In this document: positions 1 through 15,252 of the stretch, one piece after another
Numbering within the stretch: the stretch's first letter is position 1
Layout: each line of letters starts with the position of its first letter
Assembly: GCF_008001015.1 (NCBI RefSeq)
Contig: NZ_CP042862.1
Span: 1,798,001-1,862,000, forward strand
Source of the DNA: Serinicoccus profundi
Lineage (GTDB): Bacteria; Actinomycetota; Actinomycetes; Actinomycetales; Dermatophilaceae
Reading direction: 5' to 3'
DNA: 64,000 nucleotides
The notes under the pieces: generated by a model
The model's database searches: none
Told to the model about the DNA's origin: nothing
Seen by the model: the letters and a program-made list of their open reading frames with translations, nothing else
Translations under genes and position numbers: made by a program

Positions 1-2011
1 TGTGCTCGCGCGCGCCCCGCACGACCACGCGGCGTCCGTCCTGCGGGCGGCGCTCCCGAGGGGTCTCGATGACCTTGCGGCCGGAGAGGTACTGCCCGGT
101 CAACGAGGTCGGGTGGGTCAGGAGGTCCTTGACCGACCCGCTGTGCACGACGTGGCCACCGTGCTCCCCCGCCCCAGGACCGATGTCCACCACCCAGTCG
201 GCGGTGGCGATCGTGTCCTCGTCGTGCTCGACGACGATGAGGGTATTGCCGAGGTTGCGCAGCCGGGTGAGGGTCTCGATGAGGCGGTGGTTGTCGCGCT
301 GGTGCAGCCCGATGCTCGGCTCGTCCAGGACGTAGAGCACGCCCACGAGACCCGAGCCGATCTGCGTCGCCAACCGGATGCGCTGCGCCTCACCGCCGCT
401 GAGCGTGCCGGCGGGGCGGTCGAGGGAGAGGTAGTCGAGGCCGACGTCGAGCAGGAAGCCCAGCCGGGCGTCGATCTCGCGGCTCACCTGCCCGGCGATC
501 GCCGCCTCCCGGGGGGTGTAGTCCACCGAGGAGAGGAAATCCGCGCACTGGTCGATCGGCATGGCGCAGACCTCGGAGATGCTGCGACCCCCGACGAGCA
601 CCGCCAGGATCTCCGGCTTGAGCCGGGCGCCCCTGCAGGCCGGGCACGGCACCTCCCGCATGTAGCCCTCGTAGCGCTCGCGGCTGCTCTCGGACTCGGT
701 CTCGGCGTGCTTGCGCTTGACGTAGGGCAGCACCCCCTCGAAGCCGGTGGAGTAGCTGCGCTCGCGCCCGAAGCGGTTCTTGTAGCGCACGTGCACCTTG
801 TGCTTGTAGCCCTCGAGGATGGCATCCCGGGCACGCCCCGGGATCTGCTTCCACGGGACGTCCATGCGGAAGCCGAGGTCGTCGGACAGCCCGCCGAGCA
901 CGCGGAGGAAGTAATCGCTCAGCCCCGAGGCCGTCGACCAGGGCACGAGGGCGCCGCCGAGGATGCTGAGGTCCTCGCGGACGACCAGCTCGGGGTCGAC
1001 CTCCAGCTCGACGCCGATGCCGGTGCACTTCGTGCAGGCACCGAACGGGCTGTTGAAGGAGAAGGAGCGCGGCTCGACCTCGTCGATGGACAACGGGTGG
1101 TCGTTGGGGCAGGCCATCCGCTCGGAGAACCGGCGCTCCCGCGGCAGCGGCTCGCCGTGCTCGTCGGCCGGCAGCGGCCGACCGGTGTCCTCGTCGGTGC
1201 CCTCGGGGACGTCGACGAACTCGGCGACGAGGATGCCGTCGGCGAGGGACAGCGCCGTCTCCACGGAGTCGGTGAGCCGCCGCGCGTAGGCACGGTCCGG
1301 TGCACCCGCCCCCGAGCCGTCGTCAGCAGGCTCGCCGCTCTTGCTGACGAGACGGTCGACGACGACGTCGATGCTGTGCTTCTTCTGCTTCTCCAGCACG
1401 GGCGGGTCGGTCAGGGTCACGAGCTCGCCGTCGACGCGGGCCCGGGCGAAGCCCTTGGACTGCAGCTCGGCGAAGAGGTCGACGAACTCGCCCTTGCGGC
1501 CGCGCACGACCGGCGCCAGGAGCTGGTAGCGGACGCCGGGAGGCAGCTGGAGCAGACGGTCGACGATCTGCTGAGGGGTCTGGCGCTCCACGGGCTCTCC
1601 GCAGACGGGGCAGTGGGGCCGCCCGACGCGGGCGTAGAGCAGTCGGAGGTAGTCGTAGACCTCGGTGATCGTGCCTACGGTCGAGCGCGGGTTGCGGTTG
1701 GTCGACTTCTGGTCGATCGAGACCGCGGGCGACAGGCCCTCGATGAAGTCGACGTCGGGCTTGTCCATCTGGCCGAGGAACATCCGGGCGTAGGCGGACA
1801 GCGACTCGACGTAGCGTCGCTGGCCCTCGGCGAAGATGGTGTCGAACGCGAGCGAGGACTTGCCCGAGCCGGACAGTCCGGTGAAGACGACCAACGAGTC
1901 GCGGGGGATGTCGACCGAGACGTCGCGCAGGTTGTGCTCGCGGGCGCCCTGCACGACGAGGCGGTCGTGCCGGGCGCGGGTCACGGCAGGAGCGGGGGAG
2001 GAAGATGGCAC
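1..2011 (-). CDS. uvrA: UvrABC excinuclease subunit A, 5' part (runs off the window)
   Basis: Damage-recognition ATPase of nucleotide excision repair, working as a dimer with UvrB. About 670 codons are present. The visible part has the first ABC ATPase with Walker [10 protein letters not shown], the [18 protein letters not shown] segment that follows it, a CPVC zinc pair, a [12 protein letters not shown] segment, the signature [12 protein letters not shown] and Walker [12 protein letters not shown]. The sequence leaves the window just as the second ABC half begins (VVVRGAREH), so roughly the last third is missing. Start: GTG at 2011 has GGAG only two bases upstream; a second in-frame GTG at 1984 lies nearer the conserved [10 protein letters not shown], so the start is not settled. 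It is divergent from gltB across about 180 bases. I found no actinobacterial LexA box (TCGAAC-N4-GTTCGA) in that gap. Confidence 0.97.
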   Translation of the reverse strand, partial: MPSSSPAPAVTRARHDRLVVQGAREHNLRDVSVDIPRDSLVVFTGLSGSGKSSLAFDTIFAEGQRRYVESLSAYARMFLGQMDKPDVDFIEGLSPAVSIDQKSTNRNPRSTVGTITEVYDYLRLLYARVGRPHCPVCGEPVERQTPQQIVDRLLQLPPGVRYQLLAPVVRGRKGEFVDLFAELQSKGFARARVDGELVTLTDPPVLEKQKKHSIDVVVDRLVSKSGEPADDGSGAGAPDRAYARRLTDSVETALSLADGILVAEFVDVPEGTDEDTGRPLPADEHGEPLPRERRFSERMACPNDHPLSIDEVEPRSFSFNSPFGACTKCTGIGVELEVDPELVVREDLSILGGALVPWSTASGLSDYFLRVLGGLSDDLGFRMDVPWKQIPGRARDAILEGYKHKVHVRYKNRFGRERSYSTGFEGVLPYVKRKHAETESESSRERYEGYMREVPCPACRGARLKPEILAVLVGGRSISEVCAMPIDQCADFLSSVDYTPREAAIAGQVSREIDARLGFLLDVGLDYLSLDRPAGTLSGGEAQRIRLATQIGSGLVGVLYVLDEPSIGLHQRDNHRLIETLTRLRNLGNTLIVVEHDEDTIATADWVVDIGPGAGEHGGHVVHSGSVKDLLTHPTSLTGQYLSGRKVIETPRERRPQDGRRVVVRGAREH

Positions 2012-2189
2012 GTCTCCACTGTAGGTCCAGAGTCCGACACACCTCTCCCTCACGGTCTTTTCCGTCAGGGCAATTGCATAGGTATGCTGACCTCTGCATG
2101 AAACCCTCGCCGGGCCGTCGCCGTCCCGATCGTTGTCTCCCGGCCCGCTCCCCGTGGTGGCGTGCCCCGTCCTGAAATCCGGTGATCCC

Positions 2190-6768
<4,579 letters not shown>

Positions 6769-6776
<8 letters not shown>

Positions 6777-8229
6777 CCCCAAAGGCTTCCTGACCCACCG
6801 CGAGCGGGAGAACCGGCCCTCGCGCCCGGTCCCGGTCCGGATCATGGACTGGGAGGAGGTGCACGGCGAGCAGGAGACCTCGGTGCTGCAGCGGCAGGCC
6901 AGCCGCTGCATGGACTGCGGGATCCCCTTCTGCCACACCGGCTGCCCGCTCGGCAACCTCATCCCGGAGTGGAACGACCAGACCCGGCGGGCGAACTTCG
7001 CCGAGGCCATCGAGCGCCTGCACGCGACCAACAACTTCCCGGAGTTCACCGGCCGGCTGTGCCCCGCGCCGTGCGAGACCGCCTGCGTGCTCGGCATCAA
7101 CCAGCCTCCGGTGACCATCAAGCAGATCGAGGTCTCGATCATCGACCGGGCGTTCTCCAACGGCCGGGTCACCCCGCAGGAGCCGGAGTGGCTGAGCGGC
7201 CGGACCGTCGCCGTGGTCGGCTCGGGCCCGGCCGGCCTCGCGGCCGCGCAGCAGCTCGGTCGCGCCGGTCACACGGTCGTCGTCTACGAGCGCTCGGACG
7301 CCGTCGGTGGCCTGCTGCGCTACGGCATACCGGAGTTCAAGATGGAGAAGGCGGTCCTGGACCGCCGGCTCGTGCAGCTGCGCGGCGAGGGCATCCGCTT
7401 CGTCACCGGCGTCACCATCGGTGGCGACGGGCCGGACGACGAGTCCCTCGAGCAGCTGCGGGAGCGCTTCGACGCCGTGGTCCTCGCGACCGGCTCGACG
7501 GTGCCCCGACTGCTGCAGGTCCCGGGTGCCGACCTCGACGGGGTCCACCCGGCGATGGACTTCCTGGTCCCGGCCAACAAGGAGGCGCTGGGCGCCGAGC
7601 GGGGCATCGACGCCCAGGGCAAGAATGTCGTCATCATCGGCGGCGGTGACACCGGTGCCGACTGCCTCGGCACGGCGCACCGGCACGGGGCCGCGTCGGT
7701 GCTCCAGCTGGAGATCATGTCGACCCCGCCCGGGGAACGTCCCGAGAACCAGCCGTGGCCGACCTACCCGATGCTCTACAAGGTCAGCGAGGCGCACGAG
7801 GAGGGCGGCGAACGCAGCTACGGCGTGTCCACCGTCGAGGTGCTCGGCGACGACGACGGGCGCGTGCGCGGCCTGGTCATGGTCGACGGCGAGTTCACCG
7901 ACGGACGGTTCGTGCCCCGCGAGGGCAGCGAGCGGGAGATCCCGGCCGAGCTGGTGCTGCTGGCGATGGGCTTCGTGGGGCCGGACGAGCAGGCAGCTCC
8001 GCCCGAGGTCCTCCCGCGCTCGCCCCGCAACACCTACGAGCGGGACGAGACCTTCGCCACGCCGGTGCCGGGCGTCTTCGCGGCCGGCGACTGCGGTCGA
8101 GGGCAGTCCCTCATCGTCTGGGCGATCGCCGAGGGGCGCGCCTGCGCCGCGACCGTCGACCGCTACCTCTCCGGCACGACGACGCTGCCCTCCCCCATCA
8201 AGGCCACCGACCGCCCGCTGACCGCCTGA
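6769..8229 (+). CDS. gltD: Glutamate synthase small subunit
   Basis: Feeds electrons from NADPH through FAD and Fe-S clusters to GltB. 486 aa. N-terminal cluster ligands are Cys47, Cys50, Cys55 and Cys59 ([13 protein letters not shown]) and Cys98, Cys102 and Cys106 (CPAPCETAC). The FAD site is [15 protein letters not shown] and the NADPH site is [15 protein letters not shown]; the C-terminal FAD closure reads [14 protein letters not shown]. The start ATG has GGAGG 8 bases upstream and lies inside the end of gltB. GltBD assimilates ammonia together with glutamine synthetase, which is not in this window. Confidence 0.97.
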
Positions 8230-8252
8230 GCGGGGCACCTAGACTCGGGCAG

Positions 8253-8939
8253 GTGAATCCCTCCGACCTGACCGGCCACGTCACGCCCGGGGGCGCGAGC
8301 TGGACCTACGACCTCGGGTCGGTCGTGGTGCGCAAGTGCAGCGTGGGCGAGATGGACAACAACGTCTACCTCATCACCTGCACGGCCAGTGGCGACCGTC
8401 TCCTCGTCGATGCCGCGGACGACCTCGAGCGCATCCTCGCGCTGCTGGACGAGGACGGCGGCCCGCGGGACCGCCGACTCGGACAGGTGCTCACGACGCA
8501 CCGCCACTGGGACCACCACCGGGCCCTGCCTGCCCTCGTGGAGCGCACCGGGGCACGCACGCTCGCAGGTGCGGCGGACGCCGAGGACCTCCCGGTCCCG
8601 GTGCAGACACGCCTGCTGGACGCTGACACCCTGCGGGTGGGGCACCTGGTCCTCGACGTCGTGCACCTGCGGGGGCACACGCCCGGGTCGGTGGCACTCG
8701 CGCTGAGCACCGCGGCCGATCGCACGACGACGCTGCTCTTCACCGGCGACAGCCTCTTCCCCGGCGGCCCCGGCAAGACGGGCTCGCCGGCCGACTTCAC
8801 CCTGCTCATGGATGACCTGGAGTCACGGGTCTTCGCCGTCTTCGACGACGACGCGCTGGTGCTCCCGGGTCACGGCGACAACACCACTCTCGGCGCGGAG
8901 CGCCCCGCGCTCACGCAGTGGCGCGACCGCGGGTGGTGA
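8253..8939 (+). CDS. Metallo-beta-lactamase-fold hydrolase, glyoxalase II-like
   Basis: 228 aa single-domain hydrolase. The THRHWDHH motif (HxHxDH) binds two metals; further ligands are in RGHTPGS, FTGDSLF and LPGHGD. The last two are typical of the hydroxyacylglutathione hydrolase-like branch, but the substrate is unknown; in organisms of this kind the thiol would be mycothiol rather than glutathione. GTG start 23 bases after gltD, and the end overlaps the next transporter gene. A hydrolase of this fold near uvrA and uvrB is common in actinobacteria as I remember it. Alternative: a lactonase or another thioesterase. Confidence 0.85.
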   Translation: MNPSDLTGHVTPGGASWTYDLGSVVVRKCSVGEMDNNVYLITCTASGDRLLVDAADDLERILALLDEDGGPRDRRLGQVLTTHRHWDHHRALPALVERTGARTLAGAADAEDLPVPVQTRLLDADTLRVGHLVLDVVHLRGHTPGSVALALSTAADRTTTLLFTGDSLFPGGPGKTGSPADFTLLMDDLESRVFAVFDDDALVLPGHGDNTTLGAERPALTQWRDRGW

Positions 8940-9814
8940 CCGCTGACCGCTCCTCGCTGACCCGCCACCCGGTCACGCTCGTCCTGCTGGCGGTCGTGTC
9001 CGTCCAGTTCGGTGGCGCCCTGGCGGCGACGCTCCTGCCGATGGTGGGGGTGGTCGGCTCGGTCGCCCTGCGCCTCACGCTCGCCACGGCCCTGCTGTGG
9101 GCCTTCGTCCGGCCGCGGGTGCGGGGGCGCAGCGCGGCCGACTGGGGCGTGGTGGCGCTCTTCGCGCTGGCCCTGACGTCGATGAACCTCGCGTTCTACG
9201 GCTCCCTCGCGCGGCTGCCCATCGGTGTCGCGGTGACCATCGAGTTCCTGGGACCGCTGGCGCTGGCAGCGGTGCTGTCCCGACGGCTCCGTGACGCCGT
9301 CGCCGTGCTCGCGGCGTTGGCCGGGGTGGTGCTCATCTCGGAGGCGCTCACCACCCCCTGGGCCGAGCTCGACCTCCTCGGCATCCTCCTGGCCGCCACC
9401 GCGGGAGCCTGCTGGGCGGCCTACATCGTGCTCAGCAGGCGCACGGGTGCCCGCTTCGAGGGGCTGGACGGCATCGCCATCTGCATGGCCCTCGGCGCCG
9501 TGGTCACCCTCCCGATGGGGCTGCTCACGGCCGGCAGCGCCCTGTGGGCCCCCGAGGCCCTGCTCCGGGGCCTGGGGATCGCCCTGCTCTCCTCCGCCGT
9601 GCCCTACAGCCTGGAGCTGCTGGCCCTGCGGCACCTGCGCTCCGGCACCTTCGGCGTGCTCCTCAGCCTCGAGCCGGCCGCCGCGGCCCTGGCCGGGCTG
9701 CTCGTCCTCGGTCAGGTGCTCACGGCGACCCAGCTGGTCGGCATGGTGCTCGTCGTCGTGGCGAGCATCGCGGTGCTGGGCCGTCCACCACGGCGGCGCG
9801 CCCACTCAGGCTGA
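8918..9814 (+). CDS. EamA/DMT-family exporter, RhtA-like
   Basis: 298 aa, about ten hydrophobic segments, two EamA repeats. It resembles the RhtA branch (threonine/homoserine or other small amphipathic metabolites) in the order and length of its helices and in segments such as AFYGSLARLPIGVAVTIEFLGPL. The substrate cannot be read from sequence. The start is ambiguous: GTG 8918 overlaps the hydrolase gene by 22 bases, while GTG 8936 gives a 4-base GTGA overlap; the first hydrophobic segment follows both. A hairpin terminator lies downstream, before the convergent terC. Confidence 0.85.
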   Translation: MARPRVVTADRSSLTRHPVTLVLLAVVSVQFGGALAATLLPMVGVVGSVALRLTLATALLWAFVRPRVRGRSAADWGVVALFALALTSMNLAFYGSLARLPIGVAVTIEFLGPLALAAVLSRRLRDAVAVLAALAGVVLISEALTTPWAELDLLGILLAATAGACWAAYIVLSRRTGARFEGLDGIAICMALGAVVTLPMGLLTAGSALWAPEALLRGLGIALLSSAVPYSLELLALRHLRSGTFGVLLSLEPAAAALAGLLVLGQVLTATQLVGMVLVVVASIAVLGRPPRRRAHSG

Positions 9815-9857
9815 CGCCCGCGCCCAGGTGCGCAGCACCCGGGGCACGGCGCCGCCT

Positions 9858-9886
9858 CCGGTGGGCCTGCGTCCTGCGCCCACCGG
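9858..9886. terminator. Bidirectional hairpin between exporter and terC
   Basis: Arms CCGGTGGGC and GCCCACCGG, 9 bp perfect, with an 11-base loop. It sits between two convergent genes and has no clear T-run, as is usual for actinobacterial terminators. Confidence 0.6.
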
Positions 9887-9892
9887 ACCCGC

Positions 9893-11035
9893 TCAGCGGT
9901 GCCGGTCGGTCCTGGCGCCGCCGTCCTGGCTGCCCCGACGCGCTCCGCTGTCGCCCTCGGCGGCGTCGCGGTGGCCATGGTGCTGGGAGTCGCCGAAGAG
10001 TCCGACCTCGTTGATGTCGAGCCGGGCCTCGTCGCCCTCGCGGGTGATGCCGCGGGCGGCGTCCCGACGAGTCTTGAGCAGGCTCGCGACCGCGGTGACG
10101 CCCAGGATGCCGATGATGGCCAGGAGGGACAGCCAGATCGGCACCTCCGGCACGTTGAGGTGCTCACCGCCGTTGATAAACGGGAGCTCGTTCTCGTGCA
10201 TGGCGTGCAGGATGAGCTTGACGCCGATGAAGGCGAGCAGCACCGACAGGCCCAGGCCAAGGTAGACGAGCTTCTTGAGCAGGTCGCCCAGCAGGAAGTA
10301 GAGCTGTCGCAGACCCATGAGCGCGAAGACATTGGCCATGAGGACGAGGTAGGGCTCCTGGGTGAGCCCGAAGATGGCCGGGATCGAGTCCAGGGCGAAG
10401 AGCAGGTCCGTGGTGCCCAGCGCGAGGATGACGATGGCCATCGGGGTGAGCACCCGCTTGCCGCTCTCGACGATCCGCAGCTTGGTGCCGCCGTCCCAGG
10501 ACTGCGTCACGGGGAATCGCTTCTCCACCCAGCGGAGCAGGGCGTTCTCCTCGTAGTCGTCCTCCTCGTCGTCGTGACCGAGGTTCTCCTTGGCCAGCTT
10601 GACGGCGGTGTAGATGAGGAAGGCACCGAAGAGGTAGAAGACCCATGACCAGCGCTCGATCGCGGCAGCGCCGACGAGGATGAAGATCGCGCGCATGACG
10701 AGGGCCATGACGATCCCCACCATGAGGGCGAACTGCTGGTACTTCCTCGGCACGCCGAACTTGGCCATGATGATGAGGAAGATGAAGAGGTTGTCGATGG
10801 AGAGGGAGTACTCCATGAGCCAGCCGGCGTAGAACTCCGCGGCGAACTGGCCGCCGGAGGTGAAGAACACCCCGAGGCCGAAGAGCAGCGCCAGTCCGAT
10901 GTAGATCGACAGCGCGACACTGACCTCCCGCCGGGAGGGCTCGTGCGGGCGTCGACCGAGCACGAGCAGGTCGAAGGCGAAGACGAGGGTGATGAGGACC
11001 AGCGTGACGGTCCACACCCAGCCGGGGACATCCAT
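9893..11035 (-). CDS. TerC-family integral membrane protein, probable Mn2+ exporter
   Basis: 380 aa with about nine membrane segments. Conserved acidic intramembrane motifs are YSLSIDNLFIF and TTDLLFALDSIPAIFG, the presumed metal path of the TerC/Alx family. A cytoplasmic acidic loop (HDDEEDDYEE) separates the halves, and the C-terminal tail is His-rich (FGDSQHHGHRD), possibly metal-binding. TerC proteins export Mn2+, in several cases during metalation of exported enzymes. The 5' leader holds a yybP-ykoY riboswitch (11076-11186), which supports the manganese role directly. The old name tellurite-resistance protein should not be taken as its function. Confidence 0.9.
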   Translation of the reverse strand: MDVPGWVWTVTLVLITLVFAFDLLVLGRRPHEPSRREVSVALSIYIGLALLFGLGVFFTSGGQFAAEFYAGWLMEYSLSIDNLFIFLIIMAKFGVPRKYQQFALMVGIVMALVMRAIFILVGAAAIERWSWVFYLFGAFLIYTAVKLAKENLGHDDEEDDYEENALLRWVEKRFPVTQSWDGGTKLRIVESGKRVLTPMAIVILALGTTDLLFALDSIPAIFGLTQEPYLVLMANVFALMGLRQLYFLLGDLLKKLVYLGLGLSVLLAFIGVKLILHAMHENELPFINGGEHLNVPEVPIWLSLLAIIGILGVTAVASLLKTRRDAARGITREGDEARLDINEVGLFGDSQHHGHRDAAEGDSGARRGSQDGGARTDRHR

Positions 11036-11075
11036 GCGTGGGTACTACCTTCCGATCAGGGCGAACGAGCCGGAC

Positions 11076-11186
11076 CGGAGGTCTCTCCCGCAGCGGGACG
11101 TCCCGGGCAGGACGACGCGCTGCCGACCGCACCGGGCACGGGGCCGTGGTGACGATGGGGTCGCGGGGCGGGGATACTCCCCTCCG
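11076..11186 (-). ncRNA. yybP-ykoY manganese riboswitch upstream of terC
   Basis: On the minus strand the leader begins with GGGGAGTATC (11182-11173), continues with GTCACCACGG (11153-11144) and CCCGGTGCGGTCGG (11136-11123), and closes with GAGACCTCC (around 11086-11078). These match, in order, the conserved GGGGAGUA, GUCA-YACGG, CCCGGU and GAGACC blocks of the Mn2+-sensing yybP-ykoY family. It ends about 42 bases before the terC ATG. In this family Mn2+ binding between two loops turns on expression of exporters. The match is by eye; a covariance-model score would settle it. Confidence 0.82.
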
Positions 11187-11209
11187 ATGAACACCTCCAT
11201 GATCTCACG

Positions 11210-13315
11210 TCAGCCGGTGGCTTCCCGCATCTGACGCAGCTCCTTCTTGAGGTCACCGATCTCGTCGCGGAGCCGGGCCGCGAGCTCGAAGTGGAGGTCC
11301 GTCGCCGCCTGGTGCATCTGCTCGGTCAGCTCGTGGATGAGGTCGGCGAGCTCGGTCGCCGGCAGCTGGTCACCGGTGCGGCGCTCCACCGCGCCGGTCC
11401 CGACGACCGCGGCGGCGGCCCTGCCCCGGCCCTTGCCGCGGGACTGGCTGCGCCCGCTGCCCATGAGCGTCTCGGTGTCCGCGTCCTCCCGCTCGAGCAT
11501 GTCGGTGATGTCGGCGATCCGCTTGCGCAGGGGCGTCGGGTCGATGCCGTGCTCGGCGTTGTAGGCCAGCTGCTTGTCCCGGCGACGGTTGGTCTCATCG
11601 ATCGCCTGCTCCATCGACGGGGTGACGGTGTCGGCATACATGTGCACCTGCCCCGAGACGTTGCGGGCCGCCCGACCGATGGTCTGGATGAGCGAGCGGC
11701 TGGAGCGCAGGAAGCCCTCCTTGTCGGCGTCGAGGATGCTCACGAGGGAGACCTCGGGCAGGTCCAGACCCTCGCGCAGCAGGTTGATCCCGACGAGCAC
11801 GTCGTACTCCCCCAACCGCAGCTCGCGCAGCAGCTCGACGCGACGCAGGGTGTCCACCTCGGAGTGGAGGTAGCGCACCCGCACCCCCTTGTCGAGGAGG
11901 TAGTCGGTGAGGTCCTCGGCCATCTTCTTGGTGAGGGTCGTCACGAGCACCCGCTCGTCCTTGGCGGTGCGCTCCCCGATCTCGTGCAGCAGGTCATCGA
12001 TCTGGCCCTTGGTGGGTTTGAGGACGACCTGGGGGTCGACCAGCCCGGTGGGCCGGATGATCTGCTCGACGTAGCCGTCGCTCTTGGCCATCTCGTAGTC
12101 CCCCGGCGTGGCCGAGAGGTAGACCGTCTGCCCGATCCGCTCGAGGAACTCCTCCCACTTCAACGGCCGGTTGTCCATCGCGCTCGGCAGCCGGAAGCCG
12201 TGGTCGACCAACGTCCGCTTGCGCGACATGTCGCCCTCGTACATCGCACCGATCTGGGGCACGGTGACGTGCGACTCGTCGAGCACGAGCAGGAAGTCCT
12301 CGGGGAAGTAGTCGAGCAGGCAGTTGGGTGCCGTGCCGGCGCTCCGCCCGTCGATGTGGCGGGAGTAGTTCTCGATGCCGGAGCAGGACCCGACCTGGCG
12401 CATCATCTCGATGTCGTAGGTCGTGCGCATCCGCAGTCGCTGCGCCTCCAGGAGCTTGCCCTGCTTCTCGAAGGTCTCGAGCTGGGCGGCGAGCTCGCTC
12501 TCGATGCTGCCGATCGCCCGCTCCATCCGTTCGGGGCCCGCGACGTAGTGCGAGGCCGGGAAGACATACATCTCCCGCTCCTCGCGCACGACCTCGCCGG
12601 TCAGCGGGTTGAGGGTGTAGAGCCGGTCGATCTCGTCACCGAAGAATTCGATCCGCACGGCGAGCTCTTCGTACTGGGGGATGATCTCGACGGTGTCGCC
12701 GCGCACCCGGAAGGTCCCCCGGGAGAAGGCCATGTCGTTGCGGGTGTACTGCATCGTGACGAACCGCCGCAGCAGGTCGTCGCGCTCCACGGTGTCGCCC
12801 ACCCGCAGCCGTTCCATGCGGTCGACGTACTCCTGCGGGGTACCCAGACCGTAGATGCACGACACCGAGGCGACGACGACGACGTCGCGGCGGGTGAGGA
12901 GCGAGTTGGTCGCCGAGTGGCGCAGCCGCTCTACCTCATCGTTGATGGACGAGTCCTTCTCGATGTAGGTGTCGGTCTGCGGGACGTAGGCCTCGGGCTG
13001 GTAGTAGTCGTAGTAGCTGACGAAGTACTCCACCGCGTTGTGGGGCAGCAGCTCCTTGAACTCGTTGGCCAGCTGGGCGGCGAGCGTCTTGTTGGGCGCC
13101 ATGACCAGCGTGGGGCGCTGGACCTGCTCGATCATCCAGGCGGTCGTCGCCGACTTGCCGGTGCCGGTGGCCCCCAGCAGGACGATGTCCTCCTCCCCCG
13201 CTCCCACGCGGCGGGTGAGGTCGGCGATGGCGCGCGGCTGGTCGCCGCTCGGGGAGAAGTCGGAGACGACGCGGAAGGGGTTGACCGTGCGTTGCAGGTC
13301 GGTGGTCGGACGCAT
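11210..13315 (-). CDS. uvrB: UvrABC excinuclease subunit B
   Basis: DNA-damage verification helicase-like ATPase that is handed DNA by UvrA and then recruits UvrC. 701 aa, full length. Walker A is [13 protein letters not shown] (about residues 48-60); the beta-hairpin region reads [21 protein letters not shown] (about 101-121); helicase motifs include [10 protein letters not shown] and QTIGRAARN. The C-terminal UVR motif ([20 protein letters not shown]) binds UvrC. ATG start at 13315. The terC riboswitch begins 24 bases after its stop, so terC is likely transcribed separately or by readthrough. Confidence 0.98.
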   Translation of the reverse strand: MRPTTDLQRTVNPFRVVSDFSPSGDQPRAIADLTRRVGAGEEDIVLLGATGTGKSATTAWMIEQVQRPTLVMAPNKTLAAQLANEFKELLPHNAVEYFVSYYDYYQPEAYVPQTDTYIEKDSSINDEVERLRHSATNSLLTRRDVVVVASVSCIYGLGTPQEYVDRMERLRVGDTVERDDLLRRFVTMQYTRNDMAFSRGTFRVRGDTVEIIPQYEELAVRIEFFGDEIDRLYTLNPLTGEVVREEREMYVFPASHYVAGPERMERAIGSIESELAAQLETFEKQGKLLEAQRLRMRTTYDIEMMRQVGSCSGIENYSRHIDGRSAGTAPNCLLDYFPEDFLLVLDESHVTVPQIGAMYEGDMSRKRTLVDHGFRLPSAMDNRPLKWEEFLERIGQTVYLSATPGDYEMAKSDGYVEQIIRPTGLVDPQVVLKPTKGQIDDLLHEIGERTAKDERVLVTTLTKKMAEDLTDYLLDKGVRVRYLHSEVDTLRRVELLRELRLGEYDVLVGINLLREGLDLPEVSLVSILDADKEGFLRSSRSLIQTIGRAARNVSGQVHMYADTVTPSMEQAIDETNRRRDKQLAYNAEHGIDPTPLRKRIADITDMLEREDADTETLMGSGRSQSRGKGRGRAAAAVVGTGAVERRTGDQLPATELADLIHELTEQMHQAATDLHFELAARLRDEIGDLKKELRQMREATG

Positions 13316-13343
13316 GCTTCTACGGTAGCCCCCGCCACTGACA

Positions 13344-13374
13344 GTGGTGGCCCGGCCGAGGGCCGGGCCACCAC
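13344..13374 (-). terminator. Hairpin terminator after the BCCT gene
   Basis: Perfect 14-bp stem (GTGGTGGCCCGGCC paired with GGCCGGGCCACCAC) with a 3-base loop, 24 bases past the stop of the BCCT transporter and 28 bases before uvrB. It insulates uvrB from the transporter transcript. Confidence 0.75.
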
Positions 13375-13397
13375 GGTCGAGGTGCGTCGCTCGCGGG

Positions 13398-15080
13398 TCA
13401 GCGCCTCACGTGGGTGTCAGCCCCGTGGGCCGTGCCCCTGTCGGGCCACACGTCCATCTCCTGGGCCTCGAGCGCCAGCTCCCGCGCCATGACCTTGCGC
13501 TCGATCCGGTCACGCTCCTTGTCCTCGGCCGAGAAGGCCTTGACCAGCGAGATGCAGATGCCGATCATGACGATCGTGAACGGGACGGCGGTGATGATCG
13601 CCATCGTCTGCAGGGAGGCGAGCCCGCCGCCCTCGACCCCGGCCGCGGCACCCGCGAGGATCAGCACTGCGGCGATGGCGCCCTCGAGCACGGCCCACAT
13701 CACCCGGCTCCACACCGGCGGGTCGGGGTTGCCGCCGTTGGCGATCATGTCGACCACGTAGGAACCCGAGTCCGAGCTGGTGACGAAGAAGATGACGATC
13801 ATGATGATGGCCAGGCCGGAGAGGAACGGACCGCCCGGCAGGCCGTCGAGCATCTGGAACAACGCGTCGTTGGTGGACACGCTGCCGTCCTCGCCGACCA
13901 GGCCGCCCTCGCCGAAGATCTCCCGGTGCAGGGCCGTGCCACCCATGATGACGAACCACGCCGTCGTGAGGAGGGTGGGCACGAGCAGCACGCCCGTGAT
14001 GAACTCGCGGACCGTCCGGCCGCGGGAGATACGGGCGATGAAGATGCCGACGAAGGGCGACCAGCTGATCCACCAGCCCCAGTAGTAGGTCGTCCAACCG
14101 CCCAGCCAGGCGGGGCCCTCCTCCTGGTAGGCGAAGGTCGCGAAGCTCATCGAGAAGAAGTTCTGGAGGTAGTAGCCGATCGACTGGACCATGTCGTTGA
14201 GCAGGAACAGCGTCGGACCGGCGATGAGCACGAAGATCAGCAGCCCGGCAGCCAGGGTGAGGTTGATGTTGGACAACCACTTGATGCCCTTGCCGATGCC
14301 GGAGACGACCGACGCGGTGGCGATCACCGTGATGACGGCGATGAGCAGGACCTGGAGCCAGGGGCTCGTGCTGTCGGTGAGGCCGACGAAGTTCAGCCCC
14401 GCGGCCACCTGGGCCACGCCGAAGCCGAGCGAGGTGGCGACACCGAAGAGGGTCCCGACGATGGCCACGATGTCGATGAGGTCGCCGATCCAGCCCTCGG
14501 CGCGGTCGCCGAGGATCGGCTTGAGGGCGTACCGGATGGACACCGGGAGCTTGCGTCGGTGCACGGCGTAGGCAACGCCGAGGCCGACGATGATGTAGAT
14601 CGCCCAGGCGTGCAGACCCCAGTGCAGGAACGTCCGCCCGAGGGCCGCGTTCGCCATGTCCGCGTCGCTGCCGCCGCCGGTGCCGGGGGGCGGTCCGGCG
14701 AAGTGGTTGAGCGGCTCGGCCACGCCCCAGAACATCAGCCCGATCCCCATGCCGGCGCTGAAGAGCATCGCGAACCACGAGAGGTATCCGAACTCGGGCT
14801 TCTCCTCGTCGTCACCGAGCTTGATGTCGCCGTAGTCGCTCACCGCCAGCCAGATGCTGAAGACCACGAAGGCGAAGGTGAGCAGGACGTAGTACCACCC
14901 GATGGTGTTGACGACGTATTCGTTGGCCGTCGACAGCGCGCTGTTCATCGTCGCCGGCATGAACACCGCCAGGAGCACGAAACCGATGATGAAGACGGCC
15001 GCGGGCCAGAAGACACGCGGCGCCAGCCCTTCGGTCAGGCGCGCCCTGGTGGGCGTCGGGGAGTCGGTCGAGGTGGTCAC
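13398..15080 (-). CDS. BCCT-family betaine/choline/carnitine transporter
   Basis: 560 aa, twelve predicted membrane segments. The BCCT signature reads [19 protein letters not shown], and the Gly-rich stretch [18 protein letters not shown] resembles the BetP substrate/Na+ region, so glycine betaine or choline is the best guess. Start chosen at GTG 15080 (VTTSTDSP) with AGAGAGG a few bases upstream; a longer ATG reading from 15125 would add residues encoded by an AT-rich leader. The charged C-terminal tail ([13 protein letters not shown]) could act as an osmosensor as in BetP; that is inference. Single-gene unit with its own terminator. Confidence 0.92.
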   Translation of the reverse strand: MTTSTDSPTPTRARLTEGLAPRVFWPAAVFIIGFVLLAVFMPATMNSALSTANEYVVNTIGWYYVLLTFAFVVFSIWLAVSDYGDIKLGDDEEKPEFGYLSWFAMLFSAGMGIGLMFWGVAEPLNHFAGPPPGTGGGSDADMANAALGRTFLHWGLHAWAIYIIVGLGVAYAVHRRKLPVSIRYALKPILGDRAEGWIGDLIDIVAIVGTLFGVATSLGFGVAQVAAGLNFVGLTDSTSPWLQVLLIAVITVIATASVVSGIGKGIKWLSNINLTLAAGLLIFVLIAGPTLFLLNDMVQSIGYYLQNFFSMSFATFAYQEEGPAWLGGWTTYYWGWWISWSPFVGIFIARISRGRTVREFITGVLLVPTLLTTAWFVIMGGTALHREIFGEGGLVGEDGSVSTNDALFQMLDGLPGGPFLSGLAIIMIVIFFVTSSDSGSYVVDMIANGGNPDPPVWSRVMWAVLEGAIAAVLILAGAAAGVEGGGLASLQTMAIITAVPFTIVMIGICISLVKAFSAEDKERDRIERKVMARELALEAQEMDVWPDRGTAHGADTHVRR

Positions 15081-15185
15081 GGATCGCCTCTCTCTCGTGA
15101 ATGCATACGGGAAAAAAATAAACACGTCATCATGAAATCTGGCAGCCAGCAGGCTAACACAGTAAAAGTTCAGGAAAAGATGAAA

Positions 15186-15214
15186 GGGGGCCCGACCGTG
15201 ACGGTCGGGCCCCC
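15186..15214 (-). terminator. rpsA terminator
   Basis: Perfect 12-bp stem (GGGGGCCCGACC with GGTCGGGCCCCC), 5-base loop, about 40 bases after the rpsA stop; on the minus strand it is followed by T-rich sequence (CTTTCATCTTTT). Confidence 0.85.
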
Positions 15215-15252
15215 TGTCGACGACGGGCGCGAACGAGGTCGCGCCGGCCGGA

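Noticed and set aside
2012-2189. LexA/SOS box between uvrA and gltB
   Set aside because: No TCGAAC-N4-GTTCGA-like palindrome found; also none seen right upstream of uvrB.
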